Assembly (NCBI GenBank): GCA_039024635.1
Contig: JBCCQA010000030.1
Coordinates: 1 to 64,000, forward strand
Origin: Kuafuiihalomonas sp039024635
Lineage (GTDB): Bacteria; Myxococcota; Kuafuiibacteriia; Kuafuiibacteriales; Kuafuiibacteriaceae
Reading direction: 5' to 3'
Length of the DNA stretch: 64,000 bases
Below are positions 32,265-40,325 of this stretch, piece after piece. A model generated the notes under the pieces. The model was not told where the DNA came from and made no database searches. It worked only from the letters and a program-made list of their open reading frames with translations. Each line of letters opens with the position of its first letter. Within the stretch, counting starts at the first letter, position 1. Both the position numbers and the translations under genes were made by a program.

Positions 32265-32912
32265 ATGGAGTGGTTCGACGCCCAGGCGCCGGACGACCGA
32301 TGGCGAGAGGCGGAGCTAGCGCTGGGGCGAGACCAAATCCTCCGGCCTTTCGTACGCCGCGCCGGGCCCTGCACCCTCCAACCGCGGCGAGACTACTTTC
32401 AGGTCCTCGTGCTCAGCATCTTCAATCAGCAGCTTGCAACCAAGACGGCCGCGACCCTCCATCGCCGGTTCAGAAAGCTGTTTCCCCGGGGCCGGCCCAC
32501 GCCGGCTCGGGTCCTGGCCGTCCTCGACGAGGTCGACGAGGCCCACTTGGCCTGGTGCGGACTGAGCCGTCAAAAGCGGGGCTACGTCCGAGACCTGGCC
32601 GAGCACTTCCTCGACGGCCGAATTCCCACCCGCCGCTTCAAGCGGCTCCCGGACGAGAGCATCATCGAGGCTTTGACCTCCGTGAAGGGCGTCGGCGTGT
32701 GGACGGCCCAGATGTTCCTGCTCTTTGCGCTCAACCGCCCCGACGTGTGGCCCGTTCTCGACCTCGGACTTCAGGAGGGTGCACGTCAGGCCTTCGGTCT
32801 TCGCCAGCGACCGAAACCGAAGGAGCTGGAAGGACTTGGCGGGCGCTTCGCTCCGTGGCGTTCAGTCGCGACCTGGTATCTGTGGCGTGGAAAGAACCGC
32901 GGCGGGCAGTAG
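32265..32912 (+). CDS. HhH-GPD DNA glycosylase (AlkA-like)
   Basis: 215 residues. Helix-hairpin-helix with LTSVKGVGVWTAQMFLLFAL followed by VWPVLDLGLQEGARQAFGL, in which an aspartate (VLDLGL) takes the place of the catalytic Asp of 3-methyladenine DNA glycosylase II. The upstream VLSIFNQQLATKTAATLHRRF is also typical of the family. No Cys cluster for an Fe-S centre is present, so it is not EndoIII/MutY. It should excise alkylated bases. The ATG at 32265 is chosen because the extra upstream codons overlap the divergent SDR gene. Confidence 0.88.
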   Translation: MEWFDAQAPDDRWREAELALGRDQILRPFVRRAGPCTLQPRRDYFQVLVLSIFNQQLATKTAATLHRRFRKLFPRGRPTPARVLAVLDEVDEAHLAWCGLSRQKRGYVRDLAEHFLDGRIPTRRFKRLPDESIIEALTSVKGVGVWTAQMFLLFALNRPDVWPVLDLGLQEGARQAFGLRQRPKPKELEGLGGRFAPWRSVATWYLWRGKNRGGQ

Positions 32913-32984
32913 CGCTTGTCAAGCCGCAGAGAAGTGCGTATCCCGGCCCGCTCACTCGAGTGGAACAGGGAGAAAGCAGCTAAA

Positions 32985-33398
32985 TTGGATACGCGCGGGC
33001 AACACCTTCTCGCAGAATACTACGGATGTCCGACCGCTCTTCTGGACGACGAGGCGGCCATCGAGGAACTCCTGAACCGAGCCGCCGTCGCCGCCGGTGC
33101 CACCGTCGTCGCCTCGGTATTCCACCGCTTCTCACCCCAAGGCGTGAGCGGCGTCGTCGTAATCGAAGAGTCGCATCTGTCGGTCCACACCTGGCCCGAA
33201 GGCGGATACGCGGCGGTCGACTTCTACACCTGCGGCGACTGCTCCCCCGGCAAGGCCCACGAGGTTCTGGCCCAGACCTTGTCTCCGGAGCGTTCCGAGC
33301 TGCTCGTGGTCGAGCGGGGCCTCGGACCAGGTCGTTCGATCGGCATCGCCGAACATCGCCACACGCCGCAGCTCGCTCAGGCATCCAACGAGGGCTGA
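32985..33398 (+). CDS. speD: S-adenosylmethionine decarboxylase proenzyme
   Basis: 137 residues from a TTG at 32985 that is preceded by GGAG; the N-terminus MDTRGQHLLAEYYGC matches class 1B SpeD. The self-cleavage site is IEESHLSVHTWPE, giving the pyruvoyl group at S63, with H68 and C83 (YTCGDC) as the other catalytic residues. It makes decarboxylated SAM, the aminopropyl donor for spermidine. It sits 3 bp before speE. No putrescine or arginine decarboxylase gene is in the window. Confidence 0.93.
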   Translation: MDTRGQHLLAEYYGCPTALLDDEAAIEELLNRAAVAAGATVVASVFHRFSPQGVSGVVVIEESHLSVHTWPEGGYAAVDFYTCGDCSPGKAHEVLAQTLSPERSELLVVERGLGPGRSIGIAEHRHTPQLAQASNEG

Positions 33399-33401
33399 GT
33401 C

Positions 33402-34244
33402 GTGGGCAACTGGTACGAAGAGACCTTCGACGGCCAGGTCCGCTTCGGGCTCAAGGTGCGTCGCACCCTTCACTCCAACCGGAGCAAGTTCCAGCGGGTC
33501 GAGCTGCTGGAGACCGAGTTCTTTGGCAAGGCCCTCGTCCTCGACGGCCTCTTCATGACCAGCGAGAAGGACGAATTCTTCTACCACGAGATGATCGTTC
33601 ATCCCGCTCTGTGCGCCGTGCGCCGTCGGGCTCGGGTACTGGTCATCGGCGGTGGCGACGGGGGGACGGTGCGAGAGCTAATGCGCTGGCCCGACGTCGA
33701 GCAGGTGGTCATGGTCGAGATCGACGGAGAGGTCGTCGACGTGTGTCGAGAGCACCTCCCGAGCATCGCGAGCGCCTTCGACGAGCCTCGTCTCGAGCTG
33801 CGGATCGAAGACGGCATCGAATACGTCGCCAAGGTTCCGGCCTGTAGCTTCGACGTCGTGTTGCTCGACGGTTCGGATCCGGTTGGACCGGCCGAGGGCC
33901 TGTTCAACGAGAGCTTCTATGCCGACGTGAAACGTGTCCTGAAGCCCGACGGGATCTTTGGGCTACAGAGCGAGTCACCGGTGCTCCAAACCGACGTCTT
34001 CCAGGCCGTGCAGAAGACCCTGCGGGTACTCTTCGATGACGTGAAGCCCTACATCGGAAGCGTGCCGCTCTACGGCTCCGCCATGTGGTCCTGGACCCTG
34101 GCCCGGCCGGTGGGCGAGGTCTTCCCCCTCGACACCGAGCCTCTTCATGGTCTGGAGGCTGAACTTCGGTATATGAACCGAGAGCTCTGCAAGGCAGCCT
34201 TCGTGCTTCCTACTTTCGTGCGAAAACTCGCCACCGGCGTTTGA
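33402..34244 (+). CDS. speE: Spermidine synthase
   Basis: 280 residues from a GTG start. The family pattern is clear: NWYEETFDGQVRFGLKV, LLETEFFGKALVLDG, FFYHEMIVHPAL, the SAM-like site VLVIGGGDGGTVRELMRW and VLLDGSDPVGPAEGLF (catalytic Asp region). It transfers the aminopropyl group from decarboxylated SAM to putrescine. It is co-operonic with speD (3-bp gap). The route draws on the same SAM pool as the betaine methyltransferases elsewhere in the window. Confidence 0.95.
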   Translation: MGNWYEETFDGQVRFGLKVRRTLHSNRSKFQRVELLETEFFGKALVLDGLFMTSEKDEFFYHEMIVHPALCAVRRRARVLVIGGGDGGTVRELMRWPDVEQVVMVEIDGEVVDVCREHLPSIASAFDEPRLELRIEDGIEYVAKVPACSFDVVLLDGSDPVGPAEGLFNESFYADVKRVLKPDGIFGLQSESPVLQTDVFQAVQKTLRVLFDDVKPYIGSVPLYGSAMWSWTLARPVGEVFPLDTEPLHGLEAELRYMNRELCKAAFVLPTFVRKLATGV

Positions 34245-34291
34245 GTCGCCCTGGGTTCGACTTGGCTCTTCCCGCCGGCTAGGTCCCAAGG

Positions 34292-36064
34292 GTGGCGTCT
34301 CGCCCCCTGAAGACCCTCCTCCCGTACTTGTGGCCCAAAGGAGAGTGGGGCCTCCGATTCCGGGTCATCATGTCCTTGGCCTCCATCCTCGCCGCCAAGG
34401 GGCTGAACGTCTGGGTGCCCATCTTTTACAAGGGTGCAGTCGACGCCCTGGGGAGGAGCGAAGGCGCCGCGCTCAGCATCCCTGTCGGCCTCATCCTAGC
34501 CTACGGGCTGGCCCGCTTCGGCTCCATGCTCTTCAACCAAGTCAGAGACGCCGTCTTCGAGCGGGTCGGCCAGCGCGCCGTCCGACAGGCCGCGCTCAGC
34601 GTCTTCCGGCATTTACACGGCTTGAGCCTCAAGTTTCATCTACAGCGTCAGACGGGCGGCATGGCCCGAGACGTCGAACGAGGTACGAGTGCCATCTCCA
34701 GCCTTCTCGGAATCGCACTCTTCAACATCATTCCGACTTTGCTCGAGCTGGTCCTCATCCTCTTCGTACTCCTCGGTCGCTTCGAAGCGGTGTTCGCGCT
34801 CGTCACTGGTCTGACCGTCGTCACTTACGTGGCCTTCACCATCGTGACGACGGAGTGGCGCATCAGGTTTCGCCGTCGCATGAACGAGGCCGACAGCGAG
34901 GCCAACACCCGGGCCATCGACAGCCTGATCAACTACGAGACGGTGAAGTACTTCGGGAACGAGAGTCTCGAAGCTCGGAACTACGACGAGTCCCTCGAGC
35001 GCTACGAGAAGGCCGCCATCCAGAGTCAGTCCAGTCTCGCCGCCCTCAACTCGGGTCAAGCGCTCATCCTTGGAGGTGGGCTCACGCTTCTGATGTACCT
35101 GGCTGCGCGAGGCATCGTGGATCAGCGACTGACGGTCGGTGATTTCGTCCTCGTCAACACCTACCTCATTCAGCTCGCCTCGCCTTTGAACCTGTTTGGA
35201 TGGGTTTATCGCAGCGTGAAACAGTCCCTGGTCAACATGGAGCGCATGTTCGCTCTTCTCGACGTGGCGCCCGACGTCGTGGATCGGCTGGGCGCTCAGA
35301 GCTTGGGTCCGGGCCCTCGGGCCGTGGTCTTCGAAGATGTGCGGTTCGGCTACGAGCCAGAGCGTCCGGTGCTCAGGGGTGTCGACTTCGAGATTCCGGC
35401 CGGACAGCGGGTGGCGCTGGTGGGGCCGTCGGGTTCGGGCAAGTCGACCATCGCCCGCCTGCTCTTTCGCTTCTACGACGTCGACGAAGGTCGAATCACG
35501 GTGGACGGACAGGACCTGAGGGACCTCAGCGGGGCCAGCCTGCGGCGCGCCGTCGGCATCGTCCCTCAGGACACCGTGCTCTTCAACGACAGCATCGGCT
35601 ACAATCTACGGTACGCACGTGCCACCGCGAGCGACGATGAGGTCCAAGAAGCCGCGCGAAAGGCCAGGATTCACGACTTCATCAGCGCCACCCCCAAGGG
35701 CTACGATACGCTCGTTGGCGAACGCGGGCTCAAGCTGTCCGGAGGAGAGAAGCAGCGGGTCGCGATCGCGCGCGTCTTCTTGAAGGAGCCCTCCATCCTC
35801 ATCCTCGACGAGGCGACCTCGGCTTTAGACTCGGCGACCGAGCGCGAGATTCAGGCCGAGATGTGGGCAGCCAGCGAGGGGCGAACGACCCTCATCATTG
35901 CCCACCGCCTGTCGACTATCGTCGATGCCGACACCATCCTGGTCATGGACGGGGGTCGAATCGTGGAGCGGGGAGGCCACGATGATCTCTTGGCCTCGGG
36001 AGGCCGCTACGCCGAGATGTGGTCCAAGCAGCTCTCCGAATCCGAGGTCCTCAGGACAGGTTGA
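34292..36064 (+). CDS. Atm1/HMT-type ABC exporter (half transporter)
   Basis: 590 residues from a GTG start. An N-terminal six-helix membrane domain (about 25-300) contains the Atm1-like signature NYETVKYFGNESLEARNYDESL; the C-terminal ATPase has Walker A GPSGSGKST, Q-loop IVPQDTVLFNDSI, signature LSGGEKQRVAIARVFL, Walker B ILILDEATSALDS and H-loop AHRLST. Homologues export glutathione-bound metals or sulfur compounds at the inner membrane as homodimers. It overlaps the convergent MFS gene by 14 bp. Substrate not predictable from context. Confidence 0.92.
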   Translation: MASRPLKTLLPYLWPKGEWGLRFRVIMSLASILAAKGLNVWVPIFYKGAVDALGRSEGAALSIPVGLILAYGLARFGSMLFNQVRDAVFERVGQRAVRQAALSVFRHLHGLSLKFHLQRQTGGMARDVERGTSAISSLLGIALFNIIPTLLELVLILFVLLGRFEAVFALVTGLTVVTYVAFTIVTTEWRIRFRRRMNEADSEANTRAIDSLINYETVKYFGNESLEARNYDESLERYEKAAIQSQSSLAALNSGQALILGGGLTLLMYLAARGIVDQRLTVGDFVLVNTYLIQLASPLNLFGWVYRSVKQSLVNMERMFALLDVAPDVVDRLGAQSLGPGPRAVVFEDVRFGYEPERPVLRGVDFEIPAGQRVALVGPSGSGKSTIARLLFRFYDVDEGRITVDGQDLRDLSGASLRRAVGIVPQDTVLFNDSIGYNLRYARATASDDEVQEAARKARIHDFISATPKGYDTLVGERGLKLSGGEKQRVAIARVFLKEPSILILDEATSALDSATEREIQAEMWAASEGRTTLIIAHRLSTIVDADTILVMDGGRIVERGGHDDLLASGGRYAEMWSKQLSESEVLRTG

Positions 36065-37274
36065 CCGCCGATTCGGCGGCTGCTTTCAGCCGACGGGCTA
36101 GACGGGTGGCGGTGAGGCCCACGACCGCGAGCATGGTCAACAGGGCAAAGAACAGGCGATGCCCCGTCGCCCCCGGAAAAGCGTCCAGCAGGGCCCCTTG
36201 GGTGGGGGGTATGAGTACGTCGGGAGTGTAGCCCAGCACCGACACGACGCCGACCGTGGTTCCGGTGAGGGCCATCGGGATCGAGGCCTCTTCCATCACC
36301 GCGTAATAGAGCCCGCGCAAAGCGGAGACGGCTGCGCAAATGACCGCCGCCTGGGCCGCGTAGACCAACAGGCTGTCGGGGGAGAGGGCGGCTAGGCTCA
36401 GCATCCCCAAGCCGAGGAGGGCGAAGCTGCCCTCGATGGAGCGCAAGGCGCCCACCCGGTCTGCGATGAAGCCGGCGCCGATGGCGGCGATGGGGCGGAG
36501 CCAAAGGGCCAGGGCGCTCAAGCGGGCCGCATCGGCTTGGCTCAAGCCATGGCCGTCCACGGCGTAGCCCGCGATGTCGTAGGTCCCCCAGTAACCGGCG
36601 TAGGCCGTAAAGATGACCACCGCCTGGAGCCAGACGATGGGCATCCGCAGCACCTGCTTCAACTGGCCCTGCTGCAGGCCTCCCGTTTCGGGTCCACCGG
36701 CCTCGTCGGCCGGGAGCGTGGCGAGAACGAACAGGCCGGCCACGAAGCCCATGCCCGCGTAGAGAACGACGACCCCGTCCAAACCGGGCCGGTCCCCGCC
36801 CAGAGCGGCGAAGGTCTCGGCCGCGACGTAGGCGAGGACCGCGGCCACCACGCCTCGACCCCCATCGAGAAGTCCGAAGGCTAGGCCCTGGGCCTCTGCA
36901 CCGCCCCAGCTTCGGGTGGCTTTGATGAGCGCCGCCCAGAAGGTAAGGATGGAGGTGACGCCCCAAAGGGCGTAGATGACGAGTAAGAAGCCAAAGCCTG
37001 GGTGGGCCAGGAGACCCAGGCCGACGCCGCCGGTGGCCATGAGCGAGAAGCTCAGCAGTGCCCGGGCCGAGAAGCGGTCGGCCATCCAGCCTCCGGGGAA
37101 GTAGCAAAGCAGGGCGAAGACCCCAAAGAGCGAGCTCAGCAAGCCAAGTTGCAGTTGGGTGATGCCCCAGGTCTCCACGATGGCGGGGGAGAACTCTCGG
37201 CGGAGAGCGTAGGGGAGGGTGTAGACGCACTCTCCAGCCAGGATGAGGGCAAGGATCGTCGAGGCTCGACGCAA
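36051..37274 (-). CDS. MFS transporter
   Basis: 407 residues, 12 predicted membrane helices. Major-facilitator motif A-like GGWMADRFSARALLS follows helix 2, and GAGFIADRVGALRS repeats it in the second half. The start codon is probably TTG (37272-37274; LRRASTILALIL). The sequence resembles nitrate/nitrite or sugar-phosphate-type antiporter families only loosely. It is convergent with the ABC exporter (14-bp overlap) and divergent from another MFS gene across 81 bp. Substrate unknown. Confidence 0.85.
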   Translation of the reverse strand: MRRASTILALILAGECVYTLPYALRREFSPAIVETWGITQLQLGLLSSLFGVFALLCYFPGGWMADRFSARALLSFSLMATGGVGLGLLAHPGFGFLLVIYALWGVTSILTFWAALIKATRSWGGAEAQGLAFGLLDGGRGVVAAVLAYVAAETFAALGGDRPGLDGVVVLYAGMGFVAGLFVLATLPADEAGGPETGGLQQGQLKQVLRMPIVWLQAVVIFTAYAGYWGTYDIAGYAVDGHGLSQADAARLSALALWLRPIAAIGAGFIADRVGALRSIEGSFALLGLGMLSLAALSPDSLLVYAAQAAVICAAVSALRGLYYAVMEEASIPMALTGTTVGVVSVLGYTPDVLIPPTQGALLDAFPGATGHRLFFALLTMLAVVGLTATRLARRLKAAAESAVNLS

Positions 37275-37355
37275 GACCCCACTGCCCTAACCAAGCCCGA
37301 GCCCCTTGGCCAGCCATCCGTTGCCAGCCTCGGCGAGACGTCGTAGCCCGCCGGC

Positions 37356-38558
37356 GTGGCGGGGCGCGTCTATTACGGGTGGTGGGTCGTGCTCTGCTCC
37401 ATCGTGACCCTCGTTGGCACCTTGCCGGGGCAAACGGTGATCGTCTCGGTCTTCATTCCCGAGCTTCAGCAAAGTCTCGAACTGGGTCCCACCACGCTAA
37501 GCCTGGCCTACATGACGGCCACCCTAACCGCCTCCTTGCCGATGACGGCGGTGGGTCGTCTTTCGGATCGCTTGGGGCCCCGGCGGGTCACCCTACTCGT
37601 CTCCTTCGCCATGGCGCTCACCTGCTTCGCGATGGGCAGCGTCGCTTCGATCCTCACTATGACCGTGGGCTTCGTGGGCCTTCGCTTCTTCGGCCAGGCC
37701 AGCATGGGCATGCTGAGCGGCCACGCGGTCGCCCTGTGGTTCGAGGCGGGTCTTCGCCGGGTCGAGGCCGTCCGGAGCGCGGCCATGGGCCTGGCCACCA
37801 CGGCCCTCCCGCCGCTCGTGCATGGGCTAGTGGCCGACGTAGGATGGCGCTGGGCCTATCCGGCCCTAGGGGCCGCAGTGCTACTCGGGGTCTTGCCTTT
37901 GGTGGCCCTGGTCCAGCGGGACACGCCTGAGTCCATGGGGCTCAGCTTGGAGGGTCGGAAGGGCAGCGAGGCCGCCCTCCTCGAGGGCGCCACCCTGCAG
38001 GAGGCCATGAGCACCCCGACGTATTGGGTGTTGGCTAGCCTCGGCGTGCTTCACGCCAGCTTTGGCACGGCCCTCCTGTTCCACAACCAGGCCTTGGCCG
38101 CTGCGGCCTCGGTGGATGCCCAGACCGCGGCCTGGGCCCTGAGTGGCTTCGGGGGCGCCTCTTTGGTTGGGACCATGCTGCTTTTTGTCCTCGGCAACCG
38201 GCTCCCCCTTCGCCCATCCTTGATCCTCATTCCCTTCTTTTTATCGACGGCCTGTGTCGGTGTGGCTCTTGCTCGAGGTCCCGCTCTGTACATGGCGGCG
38301 ATGGCCGTCCTGGGGCTTGGGATGGCGCTCGTGCAGGCCAGCCTGACACCGGCCATTGCCCTCGCCTTCGGCCGGCGGCATCATGGCAGCATTCGGGGCT
38401 CGGTCATGACTGCGTTGGTGGCGGGGACCGCGCTTGGGCCGGTCCTGTTGGGCCTGAGCCTCGACCTCAGCGGCAGCTTCTCCACCCTCCTGCTCGGCAT
38501 CCCGGTGCTCGCCCTCACTCTGGGGGTGGCGGTCTCGAGGGTGCGGCTCACAGGTTGA
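37356..38558 (+). CDS. MFS transporter, monocarboxylate/oxalate-formate-like
   Basis: 400 residues from a GTG start, 12 predicted membrane helices. The N-terminus RVYYGWWVVLCSIVT is typical of the oxalate:formate/monocarboxylate antiporter branch of MFS, and GRLSDRLGPRRVTLL is the motif-A loop. A cytosolic central loop (about 192-215) follows QRDTPESMGLSLEG, which is also a branch hallmark. It may import or export a small organic acid. It ends 31 bp before the acyl-AMP ligase gene, so the two may be co-transcribed. Confidence 0.87.
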   Translation: MAGRVYYGWWVVLCSIVTLVGTLPGQTVIVSVFIPELQQSLELGPTTLSLAYMTATLTASLPMTAVGRLSDRLGPRRVTLLVSFAMALTCFAMGSVASILTMTVGFVGLRFFGQASMGMLSGHAVALWFEAGLRRVEAVRSAAMGLATTALPPLVHGLVADVGWRWAYPALGAAVLLGVLPLVALVQRDTPESMGLSLEGRKGSEAALLEGATLQEAMSTPTYWVLASLGVLHASFGTALLFHNQALAAAASVDAQTAAWALSGFGGASLVGTMLLFVLGNRLPLRPSLILIPFFLSTACVGVALARGPALYMAAMAVLGLGMALVQASLTPAIALAFGRRHHGSIRGSVMTALVAGTALGPVLLGLSLDLSGSFSTLLLGIPVLALTLGVAVSRVRLTG

Positions 38559-38589
38559 CTTTCGGCGCAGCGCGTAAAAACCACGCGCG

Positions 38590-40218
38590 ATGGCGGCGAA
38601 AGCTCAGACCCTCATCGACGGCCTCCGTGATCCGCTGCGGCCCGAGCACCGCATCGGCTACTTGACCGGGCCCGACCCGGTCTTCACGAGCTACGCGGAG
38701 CTTCATGACCGAGCCCAGCGAGTCCTGGGTCTGCTTCAGGATCGGGGCGTAGGTCCCGGGCGCTTCGTCGTCCTGGTCAGCGCGGACATCCAGGCTTTCT
38801 TGGAGCTGTTCTGGGGCTGTCTCCTCGGCGGCGCGGTGCCGGTGCCGGTGAGCGCGGGCGGGACCGACGAGCACCTCCTCAAGATCCAGCGCGTCCTCGG
38901 ACTCTTCGATGATCCCTTGCTTCTCATCGAAGCTGATGGCCGGGACCGACTGGCCGCTTGGTCCGAAGTCCCCATGCCCAAGGTGCTGACCCTGGACGAG
39001 GTTCGGAGCGCTGCTGCCGGCGGGGTCGAGGGTCGCCTTCATGACGTGAAGCCGGACGACCTCGCGTACGTGCAGTTCAGCTCGGGCTCTACGCGCGCGC
39101 CCAAGGGGATTCAGCTCACCCACCGAAACTTGGTCGCCAACACCGACGGCATCATCCAGGCCATCCAGCTCGAGCCCGAAGACCGGCCCCACGCCTGGAT
39201 GCCCCTCACCCACGACATGGGTCTCATCGGCGGTCACCTCACACCCTTCATGCGAGGGACCAACCACACCCTGATCCCGACCGAGCGCTTCGTTCGGCGC
39301 CCATTGACCTGGATGCAGGAGGCGGCCACTCACGGCGTGACCGTCACGAGTGGGCCGAACTTCGCCTACCAGCACACCCTCCGGGTCTACAAGCCCGAGC
39401 GATTCGAAGGCTTGGACCTGTCGCCCGTCCGGGTCATCTTCAATGGGGCCGAGCCCATTTCCTACGAACTGGTGAAACGCTTTCTGAATACTTTCGAGAC
39501 CCACGGGCTTCGTCCAGCCTCCATGTTTCCGGTCTACGGCCTGGCCGAGGCCAGCCTGGCCGTTTCCATGCCGCCGCTGTTGTCCGGCCTTCGTCGGACG
39601 GTGGTCGATCGGCGCAAGCTCGGCCTGGGGGACACGGTTCGGGCGCCCGAACGCCCCGAAGACGGCCTCGATCTGGTGCCCTTGGGAAAGGCCATTCCCC
39701 ACTGCGAGTTCCGAATAGGCGACGGCGCCCCCGACGACACGGTGGGGCCGATTTGGATCCGCGGCGACAACGTGACCCGTCGGGTGCGCACGGAGGATGG
39801 AGACTTGGATCCTCTCGTCGACGGTTGGTACGAGACCGGTGACTTGGGCTTCGTCTCGGGAGGGGACCTTCACGTCGCCGGTCGGGTGAAAGAGATGGCC
39901 ATCGTCAACGGCCAGAACGTCTACCCCCACGACGTCGAGGCGGTGGCGAGCCAGGTCGACGGGATCGAGCTCGGAAAGGTCATCGCGGCGGGGGTCAGGG
40001 ATCCCGGCTCGGGAAGGGAGGTGCTGGCGCTCTTCGTCCTGTGGCGTAAGGACGATGAAGAATTCACCGGCCTCGCGCAGCGGCTGCGTGAGCACGTCAC
40101 TCGTCAGACGGGCGTCGCGCCTTCGGTGATTCATCCGGTGTCGAAAATTCCCAAGACGACGAGCGGCAAGCTGCAGCGCGTTCGAGTCGCACAGAGCTGG
40201 GAGGTCGGTGAGCTCTGA
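38590..40218 (+). CDS. Fatty-acyl-AMP-ligase-like adenylating enzyme
   Basis: 542 residues, ANL superfamily. P-loop FSSGSTRAPKGIQLTHRN, then WMPLTHDMGLIGGHLTP, the A5 region MFPVYGLAEASLAVSMP, DGWYETGDLGF, and the C-terminal A10 lysine in KTTSGKLQR. The MPLTHDMGLIG motif and overall pattern favour the FAAL branch, which makes acyl adenylates for loading onto carrier proteins, over acyl-CoA synthetases. No acyl carrier protein, polyketide or peptide synthetase is nearby, so its acceptor is unknown. It follows the monocarboxylate-like MFS gene by 31 bp. Confidence 0.87.
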   Translation: MAAKAQTLIDGLRDPLRPEHRIGYLTGPDPVFTSYAELHDRAQRVLGLLQDRGVGPGRFVVLVSADIQAFLELFWGCLLGGAVPVPVSAGGTDEHLLKIQRVLGLFDDPLLLIEADGRDRLAAWSEVPMPKVLTLDEVRSAAAGGVEGRLHDVKPDDLAYVQFSSGSTRAPKGIQLTHRNLVANTDGIIQAIQLEPEDRPHAWMPLTHDMGLIGGHLTPFMRGTNHTLIPTERFVRRPLTWMQEAATHGVTVTSGPNFAYQHTLRVYKPERFEGLDLSPVRVIFNGAEPISYELVKRFLNTFETHGLRPASMFPVYGLAEASLAVSMPPLLSGLRRTVVDRRKLGLGDTVRAPERPEDGLDLVPLGKAIPHCEFRIGDGAPDDTVGPIWIRGDNVTRRVRTEDGDLDPLVDGWYETGDLGFVSGGDLHVAGRVKEMAIVNGQNVYPHDVEAVASQVDGIELGKVIAAGVRDPGSGREVLALFVLWRKDDEEFTGLAQRLREHVTRQTGVAPSVIHPVSKIPKTTSGKLQRVRVAQSWEVGEL

Positions 40219-40229
40219 GTGCGACAGTG

Positions 40230-40252
40230 TCCACTTATTGCCCACCAGTGGA
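40230..40252. terminator. Hairpin after the acyl-AMP ligase gene
   Basis: TCCACT (40230-40235) pairs perfectly with AGTGGA (40247-40252) around an 11-base loop, 12 bp after the stop codon. A run of six A (40260-40265 region) follows 8 bases later, so it lacks the usual U-tract. It may end the upstream transcript or lie in the leader of the histidine kinase gene. Confidence 0.3.
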
Positions 40253-40325
40253 AGCCGCCAAAAAAGTGCATCAGGCGTTCATGGGCTTTGCGGATCACGA
40301 AGTGTGACGTCTAGCATGCGCCACC

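Noticed and set aside
38548..40245. A 565-codon minus-strand open frame opposite the acyl-AMP ligase
   Set aside because: Composition is that of a reverse-strand shadow; the plus-strand frame carries all ANL motifs.
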